Shown one piece after another: positions 1 to 8,328 of a DNA stretch of 64,000 bases; the first letter of the stretch is position 1, and each line of letters opens with the position of its first letter. The notes under the pieces are model-generated. The model made no database searches. It was not told the DNA's origin and was given only the letters and a program-made list of their open reading frames with translations. Position numbers and translations under genes: made by a program. Source of the stretch: Amycolatopsis sp. FDAARGOS 1241 (lineage in GTDB: Bacteria > Actinomycetota > Actinomycetes > Mycobacteriales > Pseudonocardiaceae); NCBI RefSeq assembly GCF_016889705.1, contig NZ_CP069526.1:1860001-1924000 (forward strand). Direction: 5' to 3'.

Positions 1-1516
1 ACAGGGGTGCGAGCGGGGAGTCGTTGCCCATCGAGCCGATCGGCTCCGCGCCGGTGCGGGCCATCGGCTCGAGGATGGCCTCGAGCTCCTCCTCGGTGTA
101 GCCGAACGCCTGCTGGCGCCGAACGAGCGCGGCGTGCAGGGGTACTTCGCGGTCGCGCTCGGGGAGCTCTTCCAGCCGCAGCAGGCCGCCGTCGACCCAC
201 TCGTCGTACGGGTGCGCAGTGGCGAGCTCGCCCTTGATCTCCTCGTCCTCGATGATCCGGCCTTCGGCGGTGTCCACGAGGAACATGCGGCCCGGCTCCA
301 GCCGGCCCTTGCGCACGATCGTCGCCGGGTCCAGCTCGAGCACGCCGACCTCACTGGCCAGCACGACGAGCCCGTCGTCGGTGACCCAGTAGCGGCCGGG
401 GCGCAGGCCGTTGCGGTCGAGCACCGCGCCGATCTGCGAGCCGTCGGTGAACGCGACGAGCGCGGGGCCGTCCCACGGCTCCATGAGCGTGGAGTGGAAC
501 TCGTAGAACGCCCGCCGGGCGGGGTCCATCTCCTGGTGGTTCTCCCAGGCCTCCGGGATCATCATCAGCACCGAGTGCGGCAGCGAGCGCCCGCCCAGGT
601 GCAGCAGCTCGAGCACCTCGTCGAAGGAGGCCGAGTCGCTCGCGCCGCGCGTGATGATCGGGTAGATCCGCTTGAGGTCGCCGGGGATGAGGTCCGTCTC
701 CAGCAGCGCCTCGCGCGCGTCCATCCAGTTGCGGTTGCCCTTGAGGGTGTTGATCTCACCGTTGTGCGCCACGTACCGGTACGGGTGCGCGAGCGGCCAC
801 GACGGGAAGGTGTTGGTGGAGAAGCGTGAGTGCACGAGGCCGATGGCACTCGTCACGCGCTCGTCCTGCAGGTCCAGGAAGAACCGCTCGACCTGGTCCT
901 CGGTCAGCATTCCTTTGTAGACGATGGTGCGCGAGGACAGTGACGGGAAGTACACGTCGTCCTCGGCGAGCTCGTGCTCGGCGCGCTTGCGCACGCAGAA
1001 CGCGGAGCGCTCCAGCGCGAGGCCGTCGCGGTTGTGGCGGCGCCCGGCCAGGAACAGCTGCGTGAAGTGCGGCCGCGTCTCACCCGCGGTCGGCCCGCAC
1101 TGCGCGGCGTCCACCGGCAGGTCGCGCCACCCCACCACGCGCATGTCCTCCTCGGCGGCGATCCGCTCGATGGTGGACATGGCGCGGCCGCGGCGCTTCT
1201 CGTCGCGCGGCAGGAACGCGGTGCCCACGGCGTAGGCGCCCGCTTCGGGCAGTTCGAAGTCCACGACCTCGCGGTAGAACGCGTCGGGCACCTGGATCAG
1301 GAGGCCGGCGCCGTCGCCGGTGTCGGGCTCGGCTCCGCGTGCCCCGCGGTGTTCCAGGTTCCGCAACGCGACCAGGGCTTTCGCCACGATCTGATGATCT
1401 CGGCGCCCGGCGAGATCGGCGACGAAGGCGACCCCGCACGCGTCGTGCTCGTATGCGGGGTCGTACAGACCTGTGGTGGCCGATGTGCTGGAACCGGCAG
1501 TGGAACGGTGGGTCAC
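1..1516 (-). CDS. gltB: Glutamate synthase large subunit, N-terminal part (runs off the left edge)
   Basis: Makes glutamate from 2-oxoglutarate and glutamine; the part present is the class II glutaminase domain and the start of the central domain. The translation shows the nucleophile context [13 protein letters not shown] at about residues 24-36, then [34 protein letters not shown] and [15 protein letters not shown], all diagnostic of GltB. The GTG start at 1516 follows a GGGAGG ribosome binding site. It is unusual that the Cys is not residue 1 or 2: a leader of about 26 residues precedes it, normal for this family where a propeptide is removed. The gene is cut by the window edge, so the FMN/Fe-S half and any gltD partner are not visible. 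Confidence 0.95.
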   Translation of the reverse strand, partial: MTHRSTAGSSTSATTGLYDPAYEHDACGVAFVADLAGRRDHQIVAKALVALRNLEHRGARGAEPDTGDGAGLLIQVPDAFYREVVDFELPEAGAYAVGTAFLPRDEKRRGRAMSTIERIAAEEDMRVVGWRDLPVDAAQCGPTAGETRPHFTQLFLAGRRHNRDGLALERSAFCVRKRAEHELAEDDVYFPSLSSRTIVYKGMLTEDQVERFFLDLQDERVTSAIGLVHSRFSTNTFPSWPLAHPYRYVAHNGEINTLKGNRNWMDAREALLETDLIPGDLKRIYPIITRGASDSASFDEVLELLHLGGRSLPHSVLMMIPEAWENHQEMDPARRAFYEFHSTLMEPWDGPALVAFTDGSQIGAVLDRNGLRPGRYWVTDDGLVVLASEVGVLELDPATIVRKGRLEPGRMFLVDTAEGRIIEDEEIKGELATAHPYDEWVDGGLLRLEELPERDREVPLHAALVRRQQAFGYTEEELEAILEPMARTGAEPIGSMGNDSPLAPL

Positions 1517-2105
1517 GGCTGGCCGCCTCCCAAGGCGTCGGCGCGACCGGACTCACTCCATCGGGTGGTTCGACACTGAACCGGTTAACGAAGTGGTCCG
1601 GAACCGCGATGGTCAGTCGAGAAAACTCAGTCGAGAAACGGTGAGACAGGGGGAACCGCCCGTGACACCGACCCGGTCTGCATCGACCGGGCAACGGCAG
1701 GGCGGTTCCAGGTGCAGCCGCACAGCTCTGGGCGGCCACTACGAGTATCGGTGCACGGTGTTGTCGGTGCCGTGCACGAGATCGTGGGTACAGCTGCGTA
1801 GGTACTGCTGCGCACGCGCTCTTCCGGTCGGCCTGTGTGGTGGGGGGCCGGCCGGGCGCGTGGTGTTGCCCCGGGTTCTCCGGGTCTTATGACGATAGTG
1901 TGAATTCGCTGTATTCGACATATGTCGTTGCGCGCGGGTGGGAAATGCCACGCTTACGTTGACGCGCCCGGGGGTACTCCCATATGTCGGGCTCCGTCTC
2001 CCGGCTCCTGGTCGGTCAGGTCGCTGACCAGCGCAAACGGCTGTGCGGGGTGCGCGTTGTGTCACTCCGTGAGCTGGTTGACTGGACGTATGAGGCGAAC
2101 CGGCG
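1517..2105. promoter_or_regulatory. Divergent intergenic region between gltB and the YigZ-family gene, with a 14-bp-period direct repeat
   Basis: 589 bp with no convincing gene. TCAGTCGAGAAA occurs twice, at 1613-1624 and 1627-1638, about 100 bp upstream of gltB, and could be an operator for a nitrogen regulator. I looked for a GlnR-type box and did not find one with correct spacing. TTGACG at about 1957 may be a -35 element for the rightward gene, with only a weak -10. Confidence 0.35.
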
Positions 2106-2732
2106 ATGGCTGATCGTTATCTCTCCGTGGCGAGCTCGGTACTGCACGAGATCGAGATCAAGCGCTCTCGGTTCCTGTGCGCCCTCGTCCCGGTGACCGC
2201 CGAGGCGGACGCGCGCGCCGCCATCGCGGCCCGCCGCAAGGCCGAACCCTCGGCCCGCCACCACTGTCATGCCTTCGTCCTGGGACCCGACGTCCGCACC
2301 CAGCGCTCCAGCGACGACGGCGAACCCGCGGGCACCGCCGGGGTGCCCATGCTGGAGGTCTTGCGCCGCCGCGAGATCACCGACACGGTCGCCGTGGTCT
2401 CCCGCCACTTCGGCGGGGTGCTGCTGGGCGCGGGAGGCCTGATCCGCGCGTACGGGCAGGCGGTTTCGGATGCACTGGACATCGCCGGCATCGCCGAATA
2501 CCGGCGGCTGCACCTGTTCGACGTCGAGGTGGACTACACCCGCGCGGGTCGCCTGGAGAACGACCTGCGCTCGTCACCGTATGTGGTGCACGCCACGCAC
2601 TTCGACGCCGCGGCGCACTTCGAGGTCGGCCTGGCCCCGGGTGAGGAAGCCGGGTTCGTCGCCTGGCTCGCGGATCTGACCGGCGGGGCGGCGGAAGCTG
2701 TCGAGCTGGGGGAGGAGTGGGTGCGTTCCTGA
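2106..2732 (+). CDS. YigZ/IMPACT family protein
   Basis: 208-residue protein with the IMPACT/UPF0029 N-terminal domain (EIEIKRSRFLCALVPVT, then HHCHAFVLG and RSSDDGEPAGTAGVPML) followed by the smaller C-terminal domain typical of bacterial YigZ. RHFGGVLLGAGGLIRAYG is the most characteristic stretch. The family is linked to translation or RNA-related regulation in eukaryotes, but the bacterial role is unsettled, so no function is assigned. The ATG start has GAGG about 10 nt upstream. It is a single gene, convergent with the small gene at 2844-3113 and divergent from gltB. Length is normal for the family. Confidence 0.88.
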   Translation: MADRYLSVASSVLHEIEIKRSRFLCALVPVTAEADARAAIAARRKAEPSARHHCHAFVLGPDVRTQRSSDDGEPAGTAGVPMLEVLRRREITDTVAVVSRHFGGVLLGAGGLIRAYGQAVSDALDIAGIAEYRRLHLFDVEVDYTRAGRLENDLRSSPYVVHATHFDAAAHFEVGLAPGEEAGFVAWLADLTGGAAEAVELGEEWVRS

Positions 2733-2843
2733 CGCACCGACGTGGTCTTCGTCACTGACCCGGCATGCGTTGGTGTGCCGTCGATTCCGGCCGGCATCGT
2801 GTAGTACGCGTTTCAGCACCTGCGGGTGCTGACGGCTCAGGTG

Positions 2844-3113
2844 TCAGGCTGCCGTCATGGCGTTCGGTGGGCTGGATCCGTTGAGGGCCACCATCCCGGC
2901 CGCCGTCAGCACGGCGAGCACGCGGCCGCCACACGGCCCGTCGGTGGCCGGCTCGATGAGGCCGGCGCGCACGAGGCGGCGCGTGGTGGCCTGGTCGCAG
3001 CAGCTGAGGCCGTCGACGAACAAGTCCGGTTCGCAGCTGCAGCTGATCTCGGCGCGCCCCGACGCGACGGCTTTCAGGGTGGCCCGCTCACGGTGGTTCA
3101 GCTCGGTCGTCAT
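2844..3113 (-). CDS. Small Cys-containing hypothetical protein (89 aa)
   Basis: 89-residue protein with start MTTELNHRERATLKAVASG. A longer upstream reading exists, but this ATG has a strong GGAGG ribosome binding site 7-8 nt before it. The centre reads CSCEPDLFVDGLSCCDQ, a Cys cluster, followed by a helical segment ATTRRLVRAGLIEPA that resembles the recognition helix of a short winged-helix protein. Such short proteins occur widely in Pseudonocardiaceae, but I do not know a function. It lies divergent to the FAD/Fe-S oxidoreductase gene, with about 155 bp between the two starts. Confidence 0.7.
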   Translation of the reverse strand: MTTELNHRERATLKAVASGRAEISCSCEPDLFVDGLSCCDQATTRRLVRAGLIEPATDGPCGGRVLAVLTAAGMVALNGSSPPNAMTAA

Positions 3114-3270
3114 GGCGGTGCCTCCTTCCCACGCTTGCTCCAGTAGAACCCGCACCACCGACAGTTTCGGTCCGCGGAAGTCCGATGTCGTGCATTTCAC
3201 GTGTTCTCCGGGGTGGTGTCGCATCTTTTCCGGGGTCCCCCTGCACCGTCTCCGGGACGACGTGTCTTGA

Positions 3271-6072
3271 ATGGAGGACGTGGAGATCCTGACGGACACC
3301 GGCACGCTCGCGCTCTACACCACCGACGCGTCCAACTACCGCCACGTGCCCCTCGGCGTGGTGCTGCCGCGGACGGTCGACGACGTGGTCGCCGCCGTCG
3401 CGGCGGCGCGGGAGCGCGGGGCGCCGGTCGTCGCGCGCGGCGGGGGCACGAGCGTCGCCGGCAACTCGTGCGGGCCCGGGATCGTCGTGGACACCTCGCG
3501 GTACGTACGGGGCGTCGACTGGCTCGATGCCGAAGCGCGGCTCGCGCGCGTCGCGCCCGGCACGGTGCTCGACGACCTGCAGGCGCTGGCCGCGCCGCAC
3601 GGGCTGCGGTTCGGGCCCGACCCGTCGACGCACAGCCGCTGCACCCTCGGCGGCATGATCGGCAACAACGCGTGCGGTTCGCACTCCGTCGCGTGGGGCC
3701 GGACCGTCGACGTGGTGCGCGAGCTCGACGTGCTCCTCTACGACGGCACGCGTCTCACCGTCGGGCCGGCCACGCCGTCCGAAGTGGACGAGCGCGCCGC
3801 CAGGCCCGGCACGGAGGGTCGCGTCTTCACCGAACTGCGCTCGCTCGTCCGCGACAACCTGGCGCTGCTGCGCACGGAGCTGTCGAGCTTCTCCCGCCGC
3901 GTTTCCGGATACGGACTCGAACACCTGCTGCCCGAACACGGCTTCGACGTCGCCAAGGCGCTCGTCGGCAGCGAAGGGACGTGTGTGACGGTGCTGGGCG
4001 CGACCGTCGAGCTCGCCGAGCTGCCGAAGCACCGCGTGCTGGCCGTGCTGGGTTTCCCGTCCGATGTGGACGCCGCCGACGCCGTGCCGGCGATCCTGCC
4101 GTACTCGCCGTACACGGTCGAGGGCGTGGACGCCGAACTCGTCGCGATGCTCGAGCCCGGCCGGGCGCAAGGACTTCCACCCGGTGGCGCGTGGCTGTTC
4201 GTCGAGCTGGCCGGCGCCTCCCCGGCCGAAGCCGCCGCGCGCGCCCGGGAGCTGGCCAATTCACTCGGCGGCGCGCTCACCGGCGCTGTCGTCTTCGACG
4301 ACCCCGCGGCCCAGCGCCGGCTCTGGCGCATCCGCGAGGAGGGCGCCGGTTTGGCGACTCGGCTCGCCGACGGCGCCGAGGCCTGGCCCGGCTGGGAAGA
4401 CGCGGCCGTGCCGCCCGAACGGCTCGGCTCGTACCTGCGGGGCTTCAAGGAACTGATGCGCGAACACGGCCGCCGCAGTGTCGTCTACGGCCACTACGGC
4501 GAGGGCTGCCTGCACCTGCGGCTCGACTTCGACCTGCTCTCCGCACCGGGCAAGGCGCAGTTCCGGCGGTTCCTCGAACAGGCCGCCGACCTCGTCGCGG
4601 CACACGGCGGCTCGCTGTCGGGCGAGCACGGTGACGGCCAGGCCCGTTCGGAACTGCTCGGCCGCATGTACAGCTCCGAGATGATGGCGCTCTTCCGGCG
4701 CTTCAAGGGCATCTTCGACCCCGACGGCCGGATGAACCCCGGCATCATCGTCGACCCGCGCCCGGTCGACGCCGACCTGCGCGTGCGCCGCGCGCCGCTC
4801 GCGCTGGAAGATGTGACGGTGCTCGGCTACCCCGAGGACCGCGGCAGCTTCGGCCAGGCGATGCGCCGCTGCGTCGGCGTCGGGAAGTGCCGCAACACCA
4901 GCGGTGGCGGCGTGATGTGCCCGAGCTACCGCGCGACCCGCGAGGAGAAGCACTCCACGCGCGGGCGGGCGCACCTGCTCGCCGAGATGGTCAACGGTGA
5001 GGTCATCCGGGACGGCTGGCGCTCCGAAGAAGTCGCCGACGCCCTCGATTTGTGCCTGTCGTGCAAGGGGTGCCTGTCCGACTGCCCCGTCGACGTCGAC
5101 ATGGCCACCTACAAGGCCGAGTTCCTCCACCAGCACTACCGCGGCCGGCGGCGCCCGGCCTCGCACTACTCCATGGGCTGGCTGCCGATGTGGCTGCGTG
5201 CGGTGTCGCTCGCGCCGCGCGTCGCGAATTTCTTCGGCAAGCGCCGGTGGGCCGCATCGGCGTTGAAACGCTTCGGCGGCATCGCGCCGGAACGCGACCT
5301 GCCGGAATTCGCGGCCGTCCCCTTCACGCGGGCGCGCAAGGACCTGCGCCGCTGGGCGACGGGCGAACGGCGGATCGTGTTGTGGCCCGATTCGTTCAAC
5401 AACTACCTCACGCCCGACGTCCTCGACGCGGCGACCGAGGTGCTGGAGGCGGCGGGCTACGACGTCGTCCTGCCCGACGGCGGAGTCTGCTGTGGACTGA
5501 CGTGGGTGTCCACGGGCCAGCTCGACGTGGCCAAGCACGTGCTCAAGCGGACGCTGTCGGTGCTGCGCCCCTACCTCGAGGCCGGCTACGAGGTGGCCGG
5601 CCTGGAGCCGAGCTGCACGGCGCTCTTCCGCGGGGACCTGGCGGCGCTGCTGCCGGGCGACCCCGTGGCGAAGCTGCTCGCGCACCGCACGCGCACGTTC
5701 GCCGAACTGCTGGCCGACGCGCCACGGCCCCTCGAAGCGGCGCTGAACGTCCAAACCGTCACGCAGGTGCACTGCCATCAGCACGCCGTCCTCGGCTTCT
5801 CGGCCGACGAGGCGGCGCTGCAGGCGGCCGGCGTCCACAACACGACGCTCGACTCCGGCTGCTGCGGCCTCGCCGGCAACTTCGGCTTCGAGAAGGGCCA
5901 CTACGACGTGTCGAAGGCCGTCGCCGAAGACCGGCTGCTGCCGGCGCTGCGCGAGACGCCGGAGTCCACTGTGGTCCTCTCCGACGGGTTCAGCTGCCGC
6001 ACCCAGATCGCCCAGGAGTCCGGCCGCCGCGCCGAGCACCTGGCGCAGCTGCTCCGGCGCGCGTTGCGCTAG
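3271..6072 (+). CDS. FAD-linked oxidase fused to a Fe-S/CCG-domain subunit (YdiJ or D-lactate/glycolate dehydrogenase type)
   Basis: 933-residue fusion. Residues about 20-220 are a PCMH-type FAD-binding domain (RGGGTSVAGNSCGPG, then GGMIGNNACGSHS). Residues about 220-490 are the FAD-oxidase C-terminal domain ending SGEHGDGQARSELLGRMYS. Next come two 4Fe-4S motifs (CVGVGKC...CPSYRAT and CLSCKGCLSDCPVDV), then two CCG domains with GGVCCGLTW and SGCCGLAGNFGFE. This layout equals a GlcD-like and a GlpC-like protein joined, as in YdiJ, and suggests oxidation of a 2-hydroxyacid with electron transfer to the quinone pool. The substrate cannot be read from sequence. The ATG has no strong ribosome binding site. 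A TetR gene lies convergent downstream. Confidence 0.9.
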   Translation: MEDVEILTDTGTLALYTTDASNYRHVPLGVVLPRTVDDVVAAVAAARERGAPVVARGGGTSVAGNSCGPGIVVDTSRYVRGVDWLDAEARLARVAPGTVLDDLQALAAPHGLRFGPDPSTHSRCTLGGMIGNNACGSHSVAWGRTVDVVRELDVLLYDGTRLTVGPATPSEVDERAARPGTEGRVFTELRSLVRDNLALLRTELSSFSRRVSGYGLEHLLPEHGFDVAKALVGSEGTCVTVLGATVELAELPKHRVLAVLGFPSDVDAADAVPAILPYSPYTVEGVDAELVAMLEPGRAQGLPPGGAWLFVELAGASPAEAAARARELANSLGGALTGAVVFDDPAAQRRLWRIREEGAGLATRLADGAEAWPGWEDAAVPPERLGSYLRGFKELMREHGRRSVVYGHYGEGCLHLRLDFDLLSAPGKAQFRRFLEQAADLVAAHGGSLSGEHGDGQARSELLGRMYSSEMMALFRRFKGIFDPDGRMNPGIIVDPRPVDADLRVRRAPLALEDVTVLGYPEDRGSFGQAMRRCVGVGKCRNTSGGGVMCPSYRATREEKHSTRGRAHLLAEMVNGEVIRDGWRSEEVADALDLCLSCKGCLSDCPVDVDMATYKAEFLHQHYRGRRRPASHYSMGWLPMWLRAVSLAPRVANFFGKRRWAASALKRFGGIAPERDLPEFAAVPFTRARKDLRRWATGERRIVLWPDSFNNYLTPDVLDAATEVLEAAGYDVVLPDGGVCCGLTWVSTGQLDVAKHVLKRTLSVLRPYLEAGYEVAGLEPSCTALFRGDLAALLPGDPVAKLLAHRTRTFAELLADAPRPLEAALNVQTVTQVHCHQHAVLGFSADEAALQAAGVHNTTLDSGCCGLAGNFGFEKGHYDVSKAVAEDRLLPALRETPESTVVLSDGFSCRTQIAQESGRRAEHLAQLLRRALR

Positions 6073-6138
6073 TCAGCGGCCGGCCAAGTACGGGCGAGCG
6101 CGTCGAGCGGCGGGCGGGAACGACGTCGGCCGGCCCGG

Positions 6139-6708
6139 CTATTCGCTGCGTTCCAGCAACGTCCGCACCGCCGGTTCCGTGAGGCGGACGACGTCCTCGG
6201 CCGACGCGCTCGCCAGCGGTTCCTTGCGGGTCACGGCGCGGACGAGGCCGATGCCCAGCAGCCAGGCCAACGCGAGATCGGCACGCAGGGCGGCGTCCGG
6301 CTCGTCGGTCAGCGACGCGAGGACGCGGCCGTACTCCTGTCCGAGCTGTTCGCGCAGCGCGGCACCGGCCCCGTCGCTGCCGGTGGAGCGCAGGTACGTC
6401 TCGAGGGAGCGGTCGCGGCGCTCGGAGGAGTCTTCGAGCAGGTTCCGCAGCGTCTCGCCGAACAGCCGCTCCGGTGGGGTCGCCTCCAGCTGCGCGAAGC
6501 CGCCGCGCGCCATCACCGCCTCGAACAACGCCTCCTTGCTGCCGAAGTACCGGAACAGCAGCGCCTGGTTCGCGCCCGCCCGGCTCGCGATGTCCCGCAC
6601 GGTCGTGCGGTCGAACCCGCGCTCGGCGAAGAGTTCCTCGGCCGCGTCGAGCAGCGCCACCTTCGTCGCCGCGGCGTCGCGCCTGCGGGCCTGCGATTGT
6701 GCGGTCAT
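6139..6708 (-). CDS. TetR family transcriptional regulator
   Basis: 189-residue regulator. The N-terminal HTH is clear: TKVALLDAAEELFAERGFDRTTVRDIASRAGANQALLFRYFGSKEAL at about residues 15-60 is the TetR consensus. The C-terminal ligand domain is poorly conserved and gives no hint of effector. The start was taken at MTAQSQARRRDA; an in-frame ATG eight codons upstream is possible, and neither has a clear ribosome binding site. It is convergent with the FAD/Fe-S oxidoreductase and faces away from the toxin-like gene. Its target is unknown; the palindrome upstream of the P450 gene at 8276-8295 is one candidate in the neighbourhood. Confidence 0.9.
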   Translation of the reverse strand: MTAQSQARRRDAAATKVALLDAAEELFAERGFDRTTVRDIASRAGANQALLFRYFGSKEALFEAVMARGGFAQLEATPPERLFGETLRNLLEDSSERRDRSLETYLRSTGSDGAGAALREQLGQEYGRVLASLTDEPDAALRADLALAWLLGIGLVRAVTRKEPLASASAEDVVRLTEPAVRTLLERSE

Positions 6709-6811
6709 GGCGACCGAGGTTAACCGCAGCACGCGCCGTGCGGGCGGAACTGCGTTCCGTCACGGGCGGACCGTGCACTCGATCCGGTAAGAACCGGCAC
6801 CTCTTGTGGGC

Positions 6812-7329
6812 ATGGACACAGCGTGGAGCAGCAACGTCCACAAGGCGGAAGTGCTCCGCAAGGGCGACGAGATCGGCACCTACCCCGATCGGAACCACCC
6901 GCTGCGGCAGAAGAACCCGAACAGCGGGCAGCCGGACCAGCTCGACACCTGGGACGAGGTCATCAAGCGGGCCGACGCGTACCCGAACAGCAAGGGGTTC
7001 GTGATCGTGCACCGCGACGACGGGTCGAGCCACGTCATGAACGTCATCAAGGACGGTGACGGGGTCGCGTTCGTCGACGGCCAGTTCGGGAAGCTGGGCA
7101 AGCTGGACGACAACCCGCGCAACCTCGAGTACTTCCGCTACGACCCGCCCGGCCGGCAGGCCGGGGGCATCTCGCTGAACGGCCCGGCGGTGCGGCGCCG
7201 GCACCGGCGCCGGTCCACCCGCCGCCACCGCCGGCCGCACCGGTACCCGCGGGCGGTGGCGCGGCAGACGACGTGCCGCAGGAGTACCGGGACTGGCTGA
7301 CCTGGAACCAGCAGCTCACCAACGACTGA
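6812..7329 (+). pseudogene. Tox-PL (papain-fold/glutamine deamidase-like) toxin domain gene with a frameshift
   Basis: Frame 1 from 6812 gives about 125 residues with GFVIVHRDDGSSHVMNVIKD then VAFVDGQFG, matching the His...Asp-Gln half of the papain-like toxin (Tox-PL) domain. The Cys half expected upstream is absent, so this is only the C-terminal part of the usual catalytic fold. Near 7185-7195 the reading moves into another frame: from 7195 a Pro/Ala-rich linker and DVPQEYRDWLTWNQQLTND read to TGA at 7327-7329, 13 bp before the next gene. The frame change may be real decay or an assembly indel. The immunity-like gene directly downstream supports a toxin-immunity pair. Assignment rests on motif reading only. 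Confidence 0.5.
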
Positions 7330-7342
7330 CGGACGGAACCCC

Positions 7343-7783
7343 ATGGAACGACAAGAAGCTCTCGCGGGCGCGACGCGTTTTCTCGGCGACTCGCCCGGCC
7401 CGGGTCTGGTGCACCCCGCCGCTGGGCCGGTACGGCTGCGCGAGGACCTCGTCGGCGAGCACGAACTGGCGTGGATCGTGCCGTTCAACAGCATCGCCTT
7501 CCTGGACCACGGCGACCGCGAGAAGATGTGCATCCCGAGCGTGATCGTGGTGCCCAAGGCCGGGACACCGGCGTTCTTCCCACCCACCTACCTGCCCGTG
7601 CGGGACTTTCTCGACGAGGTCCGCGAAAGCGGCGAGAGCCTCGCCGCGTGGGCGTCGGAACCGGCGCCCGCCGAGACCGTCGCGCCGAGCGTGCACGACA
7701 CCGTGCTGCGCGGGCACCTCGACCCGGGCACGGGGAACTTCCTCGGCGGCCACACGCACGCGCCCGGGCAGGGTCAGCGGTAG
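7343..7783 (+). CDS. Probable immunity protein (YrhB/Imm35-like)
   Basis: 146-residue acidic, cysteine-poor protein. Its N-terminus, MERQEALAGATRFL, followed by HELAWIVPFNSIAFLDHGD and CIPSVIVVPKAG, resembles the YrhB/Imm35 immunity fold in which a short helix precedes a beta-sheet. It begins 13 bp after the end of the toxin-like gene, which fits polymorphic toxin-immunity order, so it is expected to neutralise a cognate papain-fold toxin. The 3' end overlaps the convergent cupin gene by about 10 bp. The family call is tentative: the fold pattern is suggestive rather than diagnostic. Confidence 0.5.
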   Translation: MERQEALAGATRFLGDSPGPGLVHPAAGPVRLREDLVGEHELAWIVPFNSIAFLDHGDREKMCIPSVIVVPKAGTPAFFPPTYLPVRDFLDEVRESGESLAAWASEPAPAETVAPSVHDTVLRGHLDPGTGNFLGGHTHAPGQGQR

Positions 7784-8130
7784 CCGCACCCCGGGTCGGC
7801 GGCGGGGGCGCCGAGCGGTGCGCCGTGCGGCAGGACCGCGAGTCCGATGGTCACCGCCGGCTCGGTGCCGAGGTTGCGTCCCAAGTGGACTTCGTCCACG
7901 TGGTCGATGAAGGTTTCGCCCGGCCCGAAGACCTCCGTGTGCTCGCAGTCGGCCAGGTCGTGGGTGAGGGCGCCGCTGTGGACGACGGAGCAGATCGGGC
8001 CGGGGTGCGTGTGCCACGCGGTGCCGGCGCCCAGGGCGATCGTGCGCTGGAGCAGCACGTAGTCGGTGTCGTCGGCGGTCGTCCGGGAGAACGTCGTCTC
8101 GGTGACGCCGGGTGGCGTGTGGTCGCTCAC
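7774..8130 (-). CDS. Small cupin-domain protein
   Basis: 118-residue single cupin. GTAWHTHPGPICSVVHSGALTH carries the first cupin motif with HxH; the second motif is around FGPGETFIDHVDEVHLGRN. Such single-domain cupins are dioxygenases, isomerases or sensors, and the substrate cannot be told. It starts at ATG 8130 and is convergent and slightly overlapping with the immunity-like gene. Two palindromes sharing TGAC half-sites lie 49-71 bp upstream of its start, between it and the P450 gene, and may be an operator. Confidence 0.82.
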   Translation of the reverse strand: MSDHTPPGVTETTFSRTTADDTDYVLLQRTIALGAGTAWHTHPGPICSVVHSGALTHDLADCEHTEVFGPGETFIDHVDEVHLGRNLGTEPAVTIGLAVLPHGAPLGAPAADPGCGYR

Positions 8131-8178
8131 GGCGTGGCCCCTTTCCGCTGTCTGCCGATCAAGGATGTGGCTTCTGTC

Positions 8179-8201
8179 TGACGGCCGTCAATGTGACGTC
8201 A
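8179..8201. promoter_or_regulatory. Adjacent palindromes TGACGGCCGTCA and TGACGTCA
   Basis: A perfect 12-bp palindrome at 8179-8190 and a perfect 8-bp palindrome at 8194-8201 share TGAC/GTCA half-sites. They lie upstream of the leftward cupin gene and resemble a dimeric regulator site. The regulator is not identified. Confidence 0.4.
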
Positions 8202-8275
8202 TACGGCTACGCGAAGACTTGTTGATCTCGCGCGCCCGGGTTGCTGACAAAGCGGGAGCAACCCGATACGGTGAG

Positions 8276-8295
8276 TTGTAAGCAAGCGCTTACAA
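8276..8295. promoter_or_regulatory. Perfect palindromic operator upstream of the P450 gene
   Basis: TTGTAAGCAAGCGCTTACAA is an inverted repeat with 8-bp arms around AAGC, ending 33 bp before the P450 start. Its inner part resembles TetR-family sites of the KstR2 type (AnCAAGnnCTTGnT) but deviates at two positions. It probably represses the P450-ferredoxin pair. Confidence 0.65.
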
Positions 8296-8328
8296 CGCGG
8301 ACTTTCCGCGAGATTGGGAGTTCTCCGC

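Noticed and set aside
134..829. Plus-strand open frame of 231 codons
   Set aside because: It lies antisense to gltB, whose translation is unmistakable; high G+C makes such shadow frames common.
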